Shown here: positions 53,110 through 61,784 of the stretch, piece after piece | How the letters are laid out: the number at the start of each line of letters is the position of its first letter | Position numbering within the stretch: position 1 is the stretch's first letter | From: Sinorhizobium glycinis | GTDB taxonomy: Bacteria; Pseudomonadota; Alphaproteobacteria; Rhizobiales; Rhizobiaceae | DNA: 64,000 nt | Assembly: GCF_001651865.1 (NCBI RefSeq) | Contig: NZ_LPUX01000064.1 | Coordinates: forward strand, 682,001-746,000 | Direction of reading: 5' to 3' | The notes under the pieces: generated by a model | Database searches by the model: none | What the model was told of the DNA's origin: nothing | The model's input: only the letters and a program-made list of their open reading frames with translations | Translations under genes and position numbers: made by a program

Positions 53110-54165
53110 ATGACCTATTCGGCCTTTGATCACCCCTATCTTTCCGGCCTGCTTGGCGACGAAGCGGTAGCGGCGGAGTTTTCCGCGGCCGCGGAAATCC
53201 GCGCCATGCTGGCTTTCGAGGCGGCGCTGGCGCGGGCCGAAGCGCAGTACGGCGTGATTCCGCATGCGGCCGCCGACCGGATCACCGAAGCTTGCCGCGC
53301 CTTTTATCCGGATGTCGCGGCCTTGCGGCGCGGCGTGGCCATGGACGGTGTCGCCGTCCCGGAACTCGTCCGGCAATTGCGGCGCGCCGTCGGCGAAGAG
53401 GCGGCGGAGCACGTGCATTACGGCGCCACCAGCCAGGATGTCATCGACACCAGCCTGATGCTGCGCCTGAAGGCGATCGGCGAGCTCTTTTCCGCCCGCC
53501 TCGGTGAAATCGTCGCCGCGCTGGAGGAAGGCGTCCGGCAATGGGGCGAGCGTCCGCTGATGGGCCGCACGCGCATGCAGGCAGCCATCCCGATCACCGT
53601 TGCGGATCGAATGCGCAGCTGGGCCGAGCCGCTGCTCGACCACCAGGACCGGCTCGACGCCATGGATATCGACCTGTTCGCCGTGCAATTCGGCGGTGCG
53701 GCCGGCACGCTCGACAAGCTCGAGGACAAGGCGGACGCGGTTCGTGCGACGCTGGCGGAGGAGCTGGCGCTGATCGACTGTCCGCAATGGCACAGCCAGC
53801 GCTCGGCGATCGCCGATTTCGCCCACCTGCTTTCGCTGATCACCGGCAGCCTCGGCAAGTTCGGCCAGGACATCGCCCTGATGGCACAGGCGGGCGACGA
53901 AATCGTGCTGGCCGGCGGCGGTTCGTCCTCCGCCATGGCCCATAAGCAGAACCCGGTCGCCGCCGAAGTGCTGGTGACGCTGGCGCGCTTCAACGCCACG
54001 CAGATTTCCGGCATCCATCAGGCTCTTGTGCACGAGCAGGAGCGGTCCGGTTCCGCCTGGACGCTCGAATGGCTGCTGCTGCCGCAGATCGTCGGCGCGA
54101 CCGCGGCGGCGCTGCGGCTTGCCACGGAACTTGCCGGCAATATCCGGCGTCTGGGCGCCGCTTGA
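53110..54165 (+). CDS. pcaB: 3-carboxy-cis,cis-muconate cycloisomerase
   Basis: 351 aa of the fumarase/aspartase superfamily. The signature loop GGSSSAMAHKQNPVAAEVLV carries the catalytic Ser; HYGATSQDVIDTSLMLR and GRTRMQAAIPITVADR are family regions. It lactonises carboxymuconate to gamma-carboxymuconolactone. Family members often run to about 450 aa; this one lacks part of the C-terminal domain, the shorter type found in rhizobia. It ends pcaDCHGB and is followed by a strong hairpin. Confidence 0.92.
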   Translation: MTYSAFDHPYLSGLLGDEAVAAEFSAAAEIRAMLAFEAALARAEAQYGVIPHAAADRITEACRAFYPDVAALRRGVAMDGVAVPELVRQLRRAVGEEAAEHVHYGATSQDVIDTSLMLRLKAIGELFSARLGEIVAALEEGVRQWGERPLMGRTRMQAAIPITVADRMRSWAEPLLDHQDRLDAMDIDLFAVQFGGAAGTLDKLEDKADAVRATLAEELALIDCPQWHSQRSAIADFAHLLSLITGSLGKFGQDIALMAQAGDEIVLAGGGSSSAMAHKQNPVAAEVLVTLARFNATQISGIHQALVHEQERSGSAWTLEWLLLPQIVGATAAALRLATELAGNIRRLGAA

Positions 54166-54181
54166 GGACCGTCGAAACGAC

Positions 54182-54211
54182 GCCGGACCGCTTCCTGGGA
54201 AGCGGTCCGGC
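54182..54211. terminator. Hairpin terminator after pcaB
   Basis: GCCGGACCGCTTCC, 2-base gap, GGAAGCGGTCCGGC: a perfect 14-bp inverted repeat between convergent pcaB and the secreted-protein gene. There is no T run, but the stem is strong and suited to both strands. Confidence 0.65.
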
Positions 54212-54235
54212 AATTGCTCAGGCGGAGTCAGGCAA

Positions 54236-54682
54236 TCAAGCCGATCGGGCAATATTCCCGTCGAGCCGGCGAATGTCCCTCTGCAATTGTGCATAGGAAG
54301 AGTTCGGTATCCGGCCGTTATGCATCGCCGCTACCCGGGTTGCGTCGGCGCGAATGTCTCGTTCCTCGCGACGCAGCCTGTTGAAGGCGACGGAGCTGAG
54401 CTTGCCCGAGAAACGCTCCGCATCCATGCGATGATTGGCGGCGCGCAGCTCGTGGAGGATGGTGGCGAGCCGCGGCTGCTGAACCACGACGGCCGACGTC
54501 ATCGGCCGGGCGACCGGGGCGGGAGGGGCCACGTCGTCGTTGCCGAATATTCCCTGATAATAGTCGCCGTTCTCGGGACCGGTCGAGGTCACGCTTTCGT
54601 GGCGTCCGGCCGCGAAGGCGCCTCCTGCGGCGAGCGACAGAGCGAGGGCGGCGATTGCGGATGTCTTGATGAGCGAGCGCAT
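54236..54682 (-). CDS. Small secreted protein of unknown function
   Basis: 148 aa from ATG 54682 with AAGGAG upstream. A clear signal peptide (SLIKTSAIAALALSLAAGGAFAA in part) is followed by a low-complexity stretch (VAPPAPVARPM) and a charged helical C-terminal part (ILHELRAANHRMDAERFSGKL, VAFNRLRREERDIRADATRVA). The helical part resembles short periplasmic proteins of rhizobia without assigned role. I recognise no specific family. Confidence 0.7.
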   Translation of the reverse strand: MRSLIKTSAIAALALSLAAGGAFAAGRHESVTSTGPENGDYYQGIFGNDDVAPPAPVARPMTSAVVVQQPRLATILHELRAANHRMDAERFSGKLSSVAFNRLRREERDIRADATRVAAMHNGRIPNSSYAQLQRDIRRLDGNIARSA

Positions 54683-54849
54683 TTTTGCGTCTCCTTGAAC
54701 TCGAGGAAGCGGCAAGCTTCCGATCGGGGCTGTCTCATACCGTCGCGTCGCGATCCATTCGGTCGCCGGCAGTATTCAGCCTCGAGTAAAGGAATAGGCC
54801 CGGAGACGGCGGAAGTCACATTAACAATAAATAAAGTTTTGCCGGCGGG

Positions 54850-54871
54850 TTTTGACAAAGTTTTGTCAAAA
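54850..54871. promoter_or_regulatory. 22-bp palindrome in a divergent intergenic region
   Basis: TTTTGACAAA-GT-TTTGTCAAAA, perfect 10-bp arms. It lies in the AT-rich 343-base gap (54683-55025) between the divergent secreted-protein and 55026 genes. It also contains TTGACA, so it may overlap a -35 box. A second TTGACAAAG occurs at 54958-54966. No other feature is seen in the gap. Confidence 0.55.
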
Positions 54872-55025
54872 TTTCACCGCCGCGGTGCAATCGTTCCGAA
54901 GAAATATTAGAATATGCATGTATATTTGCGGGCTCTTCCGCTGGCCTGACTGGCGGGTTGACAAAGTGGCTGGTTGACCGGAACTGTGCCTCAACCTTGT
55001 GCAGAAGCAGAGACGCGAGCAAAGC

Positions 55026-55424
55026 ATGCAAGTATCGGAACCCCAAGAGGCGTTTCCCGAGATAGGAACAGTCGCGAATCCGGCGGCCCTCTATGACGGA
55101 AACGACGTCCTGCTGTGCTATCAAGCCTCTCCCCGTGCGGGAGGTGGCAATGTGGTGCTCAAATTCGGGGATGTTATCGGTTTTCGAGTATCGCCTATAA
55201 ACGTCGAAGGTCTGCAGGAGTGCCGGTACCCGGTCCAGCCATGGCAGTTCAACGAGGTTGCAGGCGGCAAGGAGACAGCCGAATGGAAAGCGCTCAATCC
55301 GAGACTTTGGCTAATATCCTTCAGTGACGTTACGATCGAAGTTCTTTTCGGAACCGTTTCTCTCATCGTCCACGACGCTAAAGGCGGGCCGCTGCTTCGG
55401 ACGCTGACCGGCGCCTTACGATGA
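55026..55424 (+). CDS. Hypothetical protein, 132 aa
   Basis: Starts MQVSEPQEAFPEIGTV at ATG 55026; there is no strong ribosome site (AGCAAAG). The product is soluble and beta-rich in appearance, with alternating hydrophobic stretches (VVLKFGDVIGFRVSPINVEGL, LWLISFSDVTIEVLFG), no signal peptide and a Trp/Tyr-rich middle. Composition is less GC-biased than its neighbours. No family recognised; proteins with this look include immunity-like and SMI1-like small proteins, but that is a guess. Confidence 0.5.
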   Translation: MQVSEPQEAFPEIGTVANPAALYDGNDVLLCYQASPRAGGGNVVLKFGDVIGFRVSPINVEGLQECRYPVQPWQFNEVAGGKETAEWKALNPRLWLISFSDVTIEVLFGTVSLIVHDAKGGPLLRTLTGALR

Positions 55425-55451
55425 TCGGCGGGAACCGAAGCTCGGGCTCTT

Positions 55452-57446
55452 CTAAGCGGGCATTCCGCCGCGGTTCACCGCCGTCAGCCGCTCGCGCTCC
55501 CGTTCATAATAGTGCTTGAGCGAGGGCAGAGCCGATTTGAGTTCGTCGAGCAGCGCCGCGTCGACGCCGGCTGGATCGCGGTACTTTGCTTCGAGATAGG
55601 CGAGGTGCCGGGCAAGCGCGGCTTCGGAGGCGCCTTCGGCCAGCGTGAAGACCGGCGAGACCGTGTTCCGCCCCTTGACGGTGATGCGGTCGATCTCGAC
55701 GACCGGGAACCTGGCGGCGGCGAGCCCGGCCGTCCGCTCCCCAAGGAGCAGCGGGATACCATAGTCCTTCGAGGCGCCCTCGAGGCGCGAGGCGAGGTTG
55801 ACCGCGTCCCCCAGCGCCGAATAGTCGAAGCGGCGGGAGGAGCCCATGTTGCCGACGACGCATTCGCCCGTATTGATGCCGATTCCGATTCGCAGCGTCT
55901 TCGGCGGCTGTGCGGCGGCGTTGGCTTCGGCCTCGAGTTCTGCGTTCAAGCGCTCGAGGGCGGCGAGCATGTCCTTCGCCGCCTGAACGGCATGGACGGC
56001 ATGGTCGGGATCGTCGAGCGGAGCGTTCCAGAAGGCCATCAGACAGTCGCCGATATATTTGTCGATTGTGCCACCTAGGTTGAGCACGGCCTCCGACAGC
56101 GGCGTCAGCAGCCGGTTGATCAGCGTCGTCAGCCCCTCCGGGTCGTCCTTCATGTCTTCCGAAATTGTCGTAAAGCCGCGCACGTCGCAGAAGAGGATCG
56201 TGAGCGTCCGTCTTTCACCGCCGAGCTTCAATTGCGTCGGATCCTGCGCCAGCCGTTCGACAAGTGCCGGCGACAGATATTGCGAGAAGGCGCGCGTGAT
56301 CTCGCGGCGGCGACGACGCTCTTCGGCATAGTCGATGCCCGCCTGGCCGACCGCAACGCCGAGGAAGGCGAGGGAAGGGCCGAGCGGCGAGACGAACAGA
56401 TGACCGAAGCGGAGCAGGCCGCAGCTTGCGAGGAAGATGAGCCCAAGCGCGAGGGCGCCATAGCCGAGCGTCCGCCAACTCGTCGATTTGGACACAGTGA
56501 CTGCCGCCGCAAGGGCGGCAAGCACAATCGCCGGGATAGCGATCGCTTCACCGGCCCTCTGGATGAAAAGACGATGCACGAGATTGTCGTAGATCGTCGC
56601 CTGGACCTCAGCGCCTGCAACGAGTGCGCGCGAAAAAACCGTGTCGGAGGTGGCGAAGGTGTCAGTGCCGCCTTCATTGATGGACGGGGCGTTCTGCAGG
56701 CTCAAGCCGACAATGACGACGCGATCGCGGAAGGTGCCCTCCGGCAGGAAATTCTCCGGGTCGAGCGCCTGGTAGTAGGATACGGTCGGATAGGTGCGCG
56801 CCGGGCCGAAGGTCTGGATCAAGCTCCGCCGCTGCGGCGGCTCCGGGTTCCTTCCGGCAACCGTCGCAAGCGTCACCGCGAAGCCGTCCGCATAGGGGGG
56901 AAGCTGCCGCAAGGTGCCGTCGCCGCTGAGATTGACCGAGGCGATGCCGACTTTCGCGCCTCTCTCCGTGAAGAAGGGGAGGGGCTCGGTGCGGACGAAC
57001 TGTTCGGCCTGCGGCGTCTGGATCAGCGTCTGGTCGCCGGCCAGCACCACGTCCGGACCGAGCGCCTCAGCCAGCGCTTTATCGTTTTCCGGATCGGCGG
57101 CCGGCTCGGCGAAGATCACGTCCATCGCGATCGCCCGCGCGCCGGCCTTTCGCAACGCTTCGATCAGCCGGCCATGCAGGGTGCGCGGCCAGGGCCACTG
57201 GCTGCCGATCTCGGCCATGGACGGTTCGTCGATCGCGACGATGACGGGGCCGTCCTCGGGTAGCGTAGGCCGGCCGATGATCGAGAGATAGTCGTAGGCG
57301 CGGAGATCCGCGAGCGACCAGCTGCCGGTCAGCGAGACAAGCGAGACGAGCATGGCAACGAAGGCGGTGAGGGCGGCAAGCTTCGCCCGCCGCGGCGAAT
57401 GACGGATTCGATCGATCGTTGTGGAAACGCGTTGACGGGCGTGCAT
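55452..57446 (-). CDS. CHASE2-domain class III nucleotide cyclase
   Basis: 664 aa. One N-terminal membrane helix, a large periplasmic CHASE2 sensor (about residues 45-300, with RAYDYLSIIGRP, AIAMDVIFAEPAADPENDKAL and VVIVGLSLQNAPSINEGG), then three close helices (about 310-390) and a cytoplasmic cyclase domain. The cyclase has both metal Asp residues (LFCDVRGFTTIS, KYIGDCLMAFW), the purine-specifying Lys in TIDKYIGD, and YSALGDAVNLASRLEG with transition-state Asn and Arg, so it is probably an active adenylate cyclase. Its ATG shares one base with the stop of the FecR-barrel gene, so the two are translationally coupled. Confidence 0.9.
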   Translation of the reverse strand: MHARQRVSTTIDRIRHSPRRAKLAALTAFVAMLVSLVSLTGSWSLADLRAYDYLSIIGRPTLPEDGPVIVAIDEPSMAEIGSQWPWPRTLHGRLIEALRKAGARAIAMDVIFAEPAADPENDKALAEALGPDVVLAGDQTLIQTPQAEQFVRTEPLPFFTERGAKVGIASVNLSGDGTLRQLPPYADGFAVTLATVAGRNPEPPQRRSLIQTFGPARTYPTVSYYQALDPENFLPEGTFRDRVVIVGLSLQNAPSINEGGTDTFATSDTVFSRALVAGAEVQATIYDNLVHRLFIQRAGEAIAIPAIVLAALAAAVTVSKSTSWRTLGYGALALGLIFLASCGLLRFGHLFVSPLGPSLAFLGVAVGQAGIDYAEERRRRREITRAFSQYLSPALVERLAQDPTQLKLGGERRTLTILFCDVRGFTTISEDMKDDPEGLTTLINRLLTPLSEAVLNLGGTIDKYIGDCLMAFWNAPLDDPDHAVHAVQAAKDMLAALERLNAELEAEANAAAQPPKTLRIGIGINTGECVVGNMGSSRRFDYSALGDAVNLASRLEGASKDYGIPLLLGERTAGLAAARFPVVEIDRITVKGRNTVSPVFTLAEGASEAALARHLAYLEAKYRDPAGVDAALLDELKSALPSLKHYYERERERLTAVNRGGMPA

Positions 57447-60400
57447 CAGAACCGCACTTTGACGGTGCCCTTGACGGTGGGGCCCCAGCCGGGAATGCCG
57501 TCACGCACCTCGAATTCCTCATCGAGCAGGTTGAAGCCGGCAAGTTCAACTTCGAAGCGCTTGTCGAAGGGCTCCCATTGCAGGGCGGCGTCGAGCGTCC
57601 AGAAGTCGTCGAGCGTGGCCGTGCTGTCCGTCCGTTCGCCAACGTAGTTTGCCGCCACCGTCGTCTTGATGTTTGCAGTGTTGACCCAGGTCAAAGCCAC
57701 CTGGCCCGAATTTTTCGGGAGGAAGGGAAGATCGCCGCTGCTGCCGGCCGACAGGTTCTCGCTTTCGATGCGGGCCACTGTTGCGGAGAGACCGAGGCCA
57801 TGGCCGATCGCTACGTTGGCGGTCAATGCGACGCGGTCGACTCTTCCTTTGTCGAAATCAAATCCCGTCGTCAAGAACGGGAAGTCAATCGAGCCGTTAT
57901 GGATTTCCTGATGCTGAAAGTCGGCAGCCGTGAAGAACCAGTCGTTCCATTCGGCATCCCAACGAAGAGCGAGCGTGTCGGCATAGCCCTCTGTCCCGAT
58001 CAGATACTGATTGGGTTGCAGCCCGACGATGCCGACGGGCGCTAGCGTGGCCGCGTCAAAGTTGTAGCCTTCGCGCTGCACCGCTGCACGCAGCCAATGG
58101 CCCTCGGCGGGGGCCCAGGCGACACCCAGTTTCGGCTCGAGCCGGATATTGTTGTCGTTGGCGTCCTCGATGTAGCGGGCAAACAGTGCGCCTTCGACCT
58201 TCAGGTCCGGGGTGATCTCATAGAGACCGTCGACATAGGCCTTTACGACCGCCTGCGTAGAGGATTGAAAGTCAATTGTAGTCGGGGATGGCAGAGGCGG
58301 CGGCAGGATGAAAGTGGATTCCGTGCTGCTATCCGACCGGGTCATCCCGCCTTCAACACCATAATGCCAAGTCAGGTCTCCTTCGCCATAAATGTGGCTC
58401 AAGGCGGCGATGTACGCTCGCTGCTTTGTCTCAACATCGACGCTGGGGCCTACCCCGCTGACGGTCCGCGTGTCAGTATCATCCGTGCGAAATTCATTGA
58501 AAAACAGAGCGGCGTTTCCGACATTGCGGTAACCGAATGTGTGACTCCACGCGACGCCCGAAAGTATTGCGGAAGAGTTGTCCCCTATTTCGATATCCGG
58601 CGGGCTGGGCAGAAGTTCCTGGAAATCGTCGATGTTCGAATAATTTGCGAAGGCGACAAAACGGTCGTCAGGAGTCGGATTGGCCGTGATGAAGCCATTG
58701 CCTCCGATAATCCGCAGCTCCCGTTCCAGGCGCGCGCCTCCGGATTCGATCGTGTCCCTCGGCTCCTCCCATTGGAACGTGCTGAATACGCTGATCGGGA
58801 ACGGGGACACCGTAAATCCGCGAACTCCCGCTTCTCCTACCCACCCGGTATGATCGTCATTGGCGATGATCCCACCGCCAAGCTCGGTTTCGAAGAAGGG
58901 CGATTGCAGCAGGTTGACCGTCCGTTCCCGGCTCGCGAGCATGTGTGGCTCTATCAGGAGCCCCTGGATGAGAGCGGAGTAGCCGGTTGGATTGGCCGTG
59001 TTGATGACTGCGTTCGCGTCGAAATCGTAATCGTTGAAGAAGGGATTGACGCTGCCGCGCACCGCCTGGTCCACGTAGCTCGCGCCGGAAAAGGGGTCGA
59101 ACACGGCATCGCCGTAATATTGGCCCCAGGCGTCTAGCCCCTGCAGGCGGAACGCGTCGTTGAGCGTCGAGCCTTGCTCCTGGTTCGCACCAAGCGCCGC
59201 CGTATCGCCGCCGCGCGCGCGTGTGCGGCGCATTGCTTCCTGGGCGTTGCGGATGGCGGCGTCCGCGTCATAGGCATCGATCGCAACGGCGGTTCGCGCC
59301 ATTGGCACGACAGGATCGTTGGGGTCGAGCCTGTCGGCATTGTCGAGCGCCTGGGCAGCGGGTACCCGGTCGTCCTTTTCATAATGGGCTGCCGCAAGCA
59401 GCAGCTGGGCATTGGAATAGGTGGGGTTGGCCGTCGAGGCGGCGAGCAAGTCTTGAACTGCCTTGTCGACTTCACCATTCTGCAAGTAATAGCGGCCGCG
59501 CGCCAAAAGTGCGAGGTCGAACGAGGGATCCACGGAAAGTACGGTATCGATCTCTCGTTTCGCCTCGGCAATCCGCATTTCATCCAGATACTGGAGAGCT
59601 AGATTTGCATGGGCGACGGGATCAAGGGGATCGAGTACAATCGCTTCCTTGAAGGCGGCCTCCGCAGCGCGATTGTCGCCGCGCACACTCTGGACGATAC
59701 CCAAGGAATTCAGAATCGACGATGATCCGGGCGCCGTCTTCAGCCCGGCCTGGAGATCGGCAAGGGCGCCCTCGAGATCATTCTCGATGTGATAACGATA
59801 GCGGGCGCGGGCCTCGAGCGCAGTCGGATCTTCGGGATCGATCGAAAGTGCCCGGTCGACGCCATCGCGAAACTCTTCCCGATCGTCAATCAAGAGTGCG
59901 GCTTGCGCCCGCAAAGCAGGAAGGCTCGGATCGTCGGGGTATCGCCGCTCGGCCTTTTTGATGACCTCGATCGCTGCGGGAATATCCTCCCGGAAACCTG
60001 CGGTCCAGGCCTGCGCCATGCCGGCGTACCGGCCGGTGGCATTGCGTGGCGGCTCCTCCACGCGGGTAGGATCGGCGAGGCCGCGCGCAAAATAACCGCC
60101 ATAGGCAGCGATCGTACGGCGGTTGGCGTCGAGGCCGCGCTCGGCTTTCTCGAACAGCCGGGCGGCCTCCCGATACTGTTTCGAGGAGCCGGCGATCAAT
60201 GCCCTGATGAGGTCGGCGCGAGCCGTCTGCACGCTTGTCAAGCCAAGCTCGGTCGCCTGCGAAAGAGCTGCTTGAGCCTTGTGGCGGCCATTGAGGGACG
60301 AATAGATTTCGGCAAGCGTCAGCCAGTCCTCGGCCGAGCGTGACATTTCCGGCTTGGCCTCGATCCGCGCGCGTTGACGACGCATCTCAGGAACGCTGAG

Positions 60401-61045
60401 TGGCGTCGGCGGCATCCAGACGAAGGCGTCTCGGAGCGAGAGATGGATGAGCATCTGCTCGCGGTCCGTCGGCGCGACGATGAAAATTTTCGTCGGCGCG
60501 CTGCCGATCGCGGCTACCGCACCCTCGCCCTGTTTCACAGTGACGCTGCCATAGGCGTTCTTGAGTTCGACGACGCCTTCGAGGACGGTGAGCGAGGTCT
60601 TGCCGTCGCCCCCGACCCTCATCGTCCAGTCGGTGCCGCGGATGGCAGCGGCCGCGGCGGGCGTGTCGATCACCAGGCCTTCGCCGCCGCGCTCGGCGCG
60701 GGCCCAGATCGACCCCGATTCGAGTTCGAGGTTGGTGTCGCCTCCGCCGATCTGCTTGACGCGGAGCGCCGTGTTACGCCCGAGCCGAATCTGCGTGTGG
60801 TCCCGGAAGAGCACGGCAAGTGAGCCGGTGGCGTTGGTCCGCAGCACGTCGCCTGGGATCAGGTCCTGGGCGAGGTCAACGAAGCGCCAGTTGGAGACGT
60901 CGACGAAGCGCACCTCCTCGCCGGACTTGCGGGCGATGACGGACCCTGCTGCCGGCTGATGCCGCGGCACCGGCTCGGCGAGCGCGGGCCATGGCGCAAA
61001 GAGCGCCATTGCGGTCAGCAATGCCCCCGTTCTTCTTCGCCGCAT
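57446..61045 (-). CDS. FecR-TPR-outer-membrane beta-barrel fusion protein
   Basis: 1199 aa with a signal peptide (TGALLTAMALFAPWPALA). Residues about 40-200 form a FecR-type domain: SNWRFVDLAQDLIPGDVLRT in part, LAVLFRDHTQIRLGRNTALR, SGSIWARAERG and AAIRGTDWTMRVGGDGKTSL. Residues about 235-625 are TPR-like helical repeats (NSLGIVQSVRGDNRAAEAAF, DPVAHANLALQYLDEMRIAEA). Residues about 690-1199 are a beta-barrel rich in alternating aromatic strands, ending VKGTVKVRF, with a C-terminal Phe as in outer-membrane proteins. Translation is coupled to the CHASE2 cyclase that follows. I know of FecR and cyclase neighbours but not of this triple fusion as a described protein. Confidence 0.85.
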   Translation of the reverse strand: MRRRRTGALLTAMALFAPWPALAEPVPRHQPAAGSVIARKSGEEVRFVDVSNWRFVDLAQDLIPGDVLRTNATGSLAVLFRDHTQIRLGRNTALRVKQIGGGDTNLELESGSIWARAERGGEGLVIDTPAAAAAIRGTDWTMRVGGDGKTSLTVLEGVVELKNAYGSVTVKQGEGAVAAIGSAPTKIFIVAPTDREQMLIHLSLRDAFVWMPPTPLSVPEMRRQRARIEAKPEMSRSAEDWLTLAEIYSSLNGRHKAQAALSQATELGLTSVQTARADLIRALIAGSSKQYREAARLFEKAERGLDANRRTIAAYGGYFARGLADPTRVEEPPRNATGRYAGMAQAWTAGFREDIPAAIEVIKKAERRYPDDPSLPALRAQAALLIDDREEFRDGVDRALSIDPEDPTALEARARYRYHIENDLEGALADLQAGLKTAPGSSSILNSLGIVQSVRGDNRAAEAAFKEAIVLDPLDPVAHANLALQYLDEMRIAEAKREIDTVLSVDPSFDLALLARGRYYLQNGEVDKAVQDLLAASTANPTYSNAQLLLAAAHYEKDDRVPAAQALDNADRLDPNDPVVPMARTAVAIDAYDADAAIRNAQEAMRRTRARGGDTAALGANQEQGSTLNDAFRLQGLDAWGQYYGDAVFDPFSGASYVDQAVRGSVNPFFNDYDFDANAVINTANPTGYSALIQGLLIEPHMLASRERTVNLLQSPFFETELGGGIIANDDHTGWVGEAGVRGFTVSPFPISVFSTFQWEEPRDTIESGGARLERELRIIGGNGFITANPTPDDRFVAFANYSNIDDFQELLPSPPDIEIGDNSSAILSGVAWSHTFGYRNVGNAALFFNEFRTDDTDTRTVSGVGPSVDVETKQRAYIAALSHIYGEGDLTWHYGVEGGMTRSDSSTESTFILPPPLPSPTTIDFQSSTQAVVKAYVDGLYEITPDLKVEGALFARYIEDANDNNIRLEPKLGVAWAPAEGHWLRAAVQREGYNFDAATLAPVGIVGLQPNQYLIGTEGYADTLALRWDAEWNDWFFTAADFQHQEIHNGSIDFPFLTTGFDFDKGRVDRVALTANVAIGHGLGLSATVARIESENLSAGSSGDLPFLPKNSGQVALTWVNTANIKTTVAANYVGERTDSTATLDDFWTLDAALQWEPFDKRFEVELAGFNLLDEEFEVRDGIPGWGPTVKGTVKVRF

Positions 61046-61098
61046 TCCTGCAATTGCTCCTCGTTACACGGAATCCAGTGGATTTTCGGTGAAGAAAA

Positions 61099-61126
61099 GT
61101 CAAGCGCCCAGTTTTGGGCATATAAA
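61099..61126 (+). promoter_or_regulatory. Candidate promoter with overlapping hairpin for the effector gene
   Basis: TATAAA at 61121-61126 lies 16-17 bases after GTCAAG (61099-61104). The spacer is filled by the palindrome GCCCA-GTTT-TGGGC (61106-61119), which could be an operator. It is in the 130-base gap between the divergent FecR-barrel and Pycsar-effector-like genes. Confidence 0.35.
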
Positions 61127-61175
61127 GTTGCGGCTCCGGTGTAATAAAGAGGAGACAAGAAACAAGGGGGCGCGC

Positions 61176-61721
61176 ATGGATCTGGGCGGAAACCTGTACA
61201 AGCTCGAAACGCCAAGTGAAGGAGAGAGGTCGGAGGCCGCGCCGAGCGCCTATTACGATCACATCCAGAAGATCAATGATGTCTTCTCCGACCAGATCAA
61301 GATGTCGGATCAGAAGGCAGCCTATATCTTCACTTTCATGTTTGCTTTCTTGGTCTCGTCGGAAGAGGGGCGGAACGTGTTTACTTGGCAGCGCTACATG
61401 GAAGGGGAGATGCTGCCGATGATATTTTCGGCCGTCATGGCTCTGGCCTCGATATTCTCGCTCCTTGCCGCCATCCTCGTGGTTCTGCCGAGGAAGGGTG
61501 CCACCTCCACGACGCTGTTCTGGGGTGCATGGCGCGCCCACCGCAACGAATTCATCGATGCGGCAGGCCGTGGTGATTCGGCCTATCTGTTTCGCCAGTA
61601 CGTGGACAATGCCGACGTGCTCTCGGCGATCGCCTGCAGCAAATACCGCTTTGTCATTGCCGCTTTCCGCGGCCTGTTGGTGACGGTGCTTGCCTATGTC
61701 TGTCTGCTGGCAATCCCCTAG
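61176..61721 (+). CDS. Pycsar-effector-like membrane protein (DUF5706/PycTM family)
   Basis: 181 aa from ATG 61176 behind AAGGGGG. Three hydrophobic segments are visible: AAYIFTFMFAFLVSS, MLPMIFSAVMALASIFSLLAAILVVLP (in part) and a C-terminal FRGLLVTVLAYVCLLAIP. The N-terminal helix YYDHIQKINDVFSDQIKMSDQKAAYI, with an Asp and Lys-Ala before the first helix, is the mark of the DUF5706 family, whose members are the PycTM effectors of Pycsar systems. It has no cyclic-nucleotide-binding domain and no PycC gene next to it; the nearest cyclase is the CHASE2 enzyme 3.7 kb away in the divergent operon. Family assignment is by motif recall. Confidence 0.68.
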   Translation: MDLGGNLYKLETPSEGERSEAAPSAYYDHIQKINDVFSDQIKMSDQKAAYIFTFMFAFLVSSEEGRNVFTWQRYMEGEMLPMIFSAVMALASIFSLLAAILVVLPRKGATSTTLFWGAWRAHRNEFIDAAGRGDSAYLFRQYVDNADVLSAIACSKYRFVIAAFRGLLVTVLAYVCLLAIP

Positions 61722-61784
61722 CCGCCTTCGGGGTCGCAATGAGAATCCGTCGTTGCGCCAGCGCGTGGCGGCGCGCCGGTAGCA

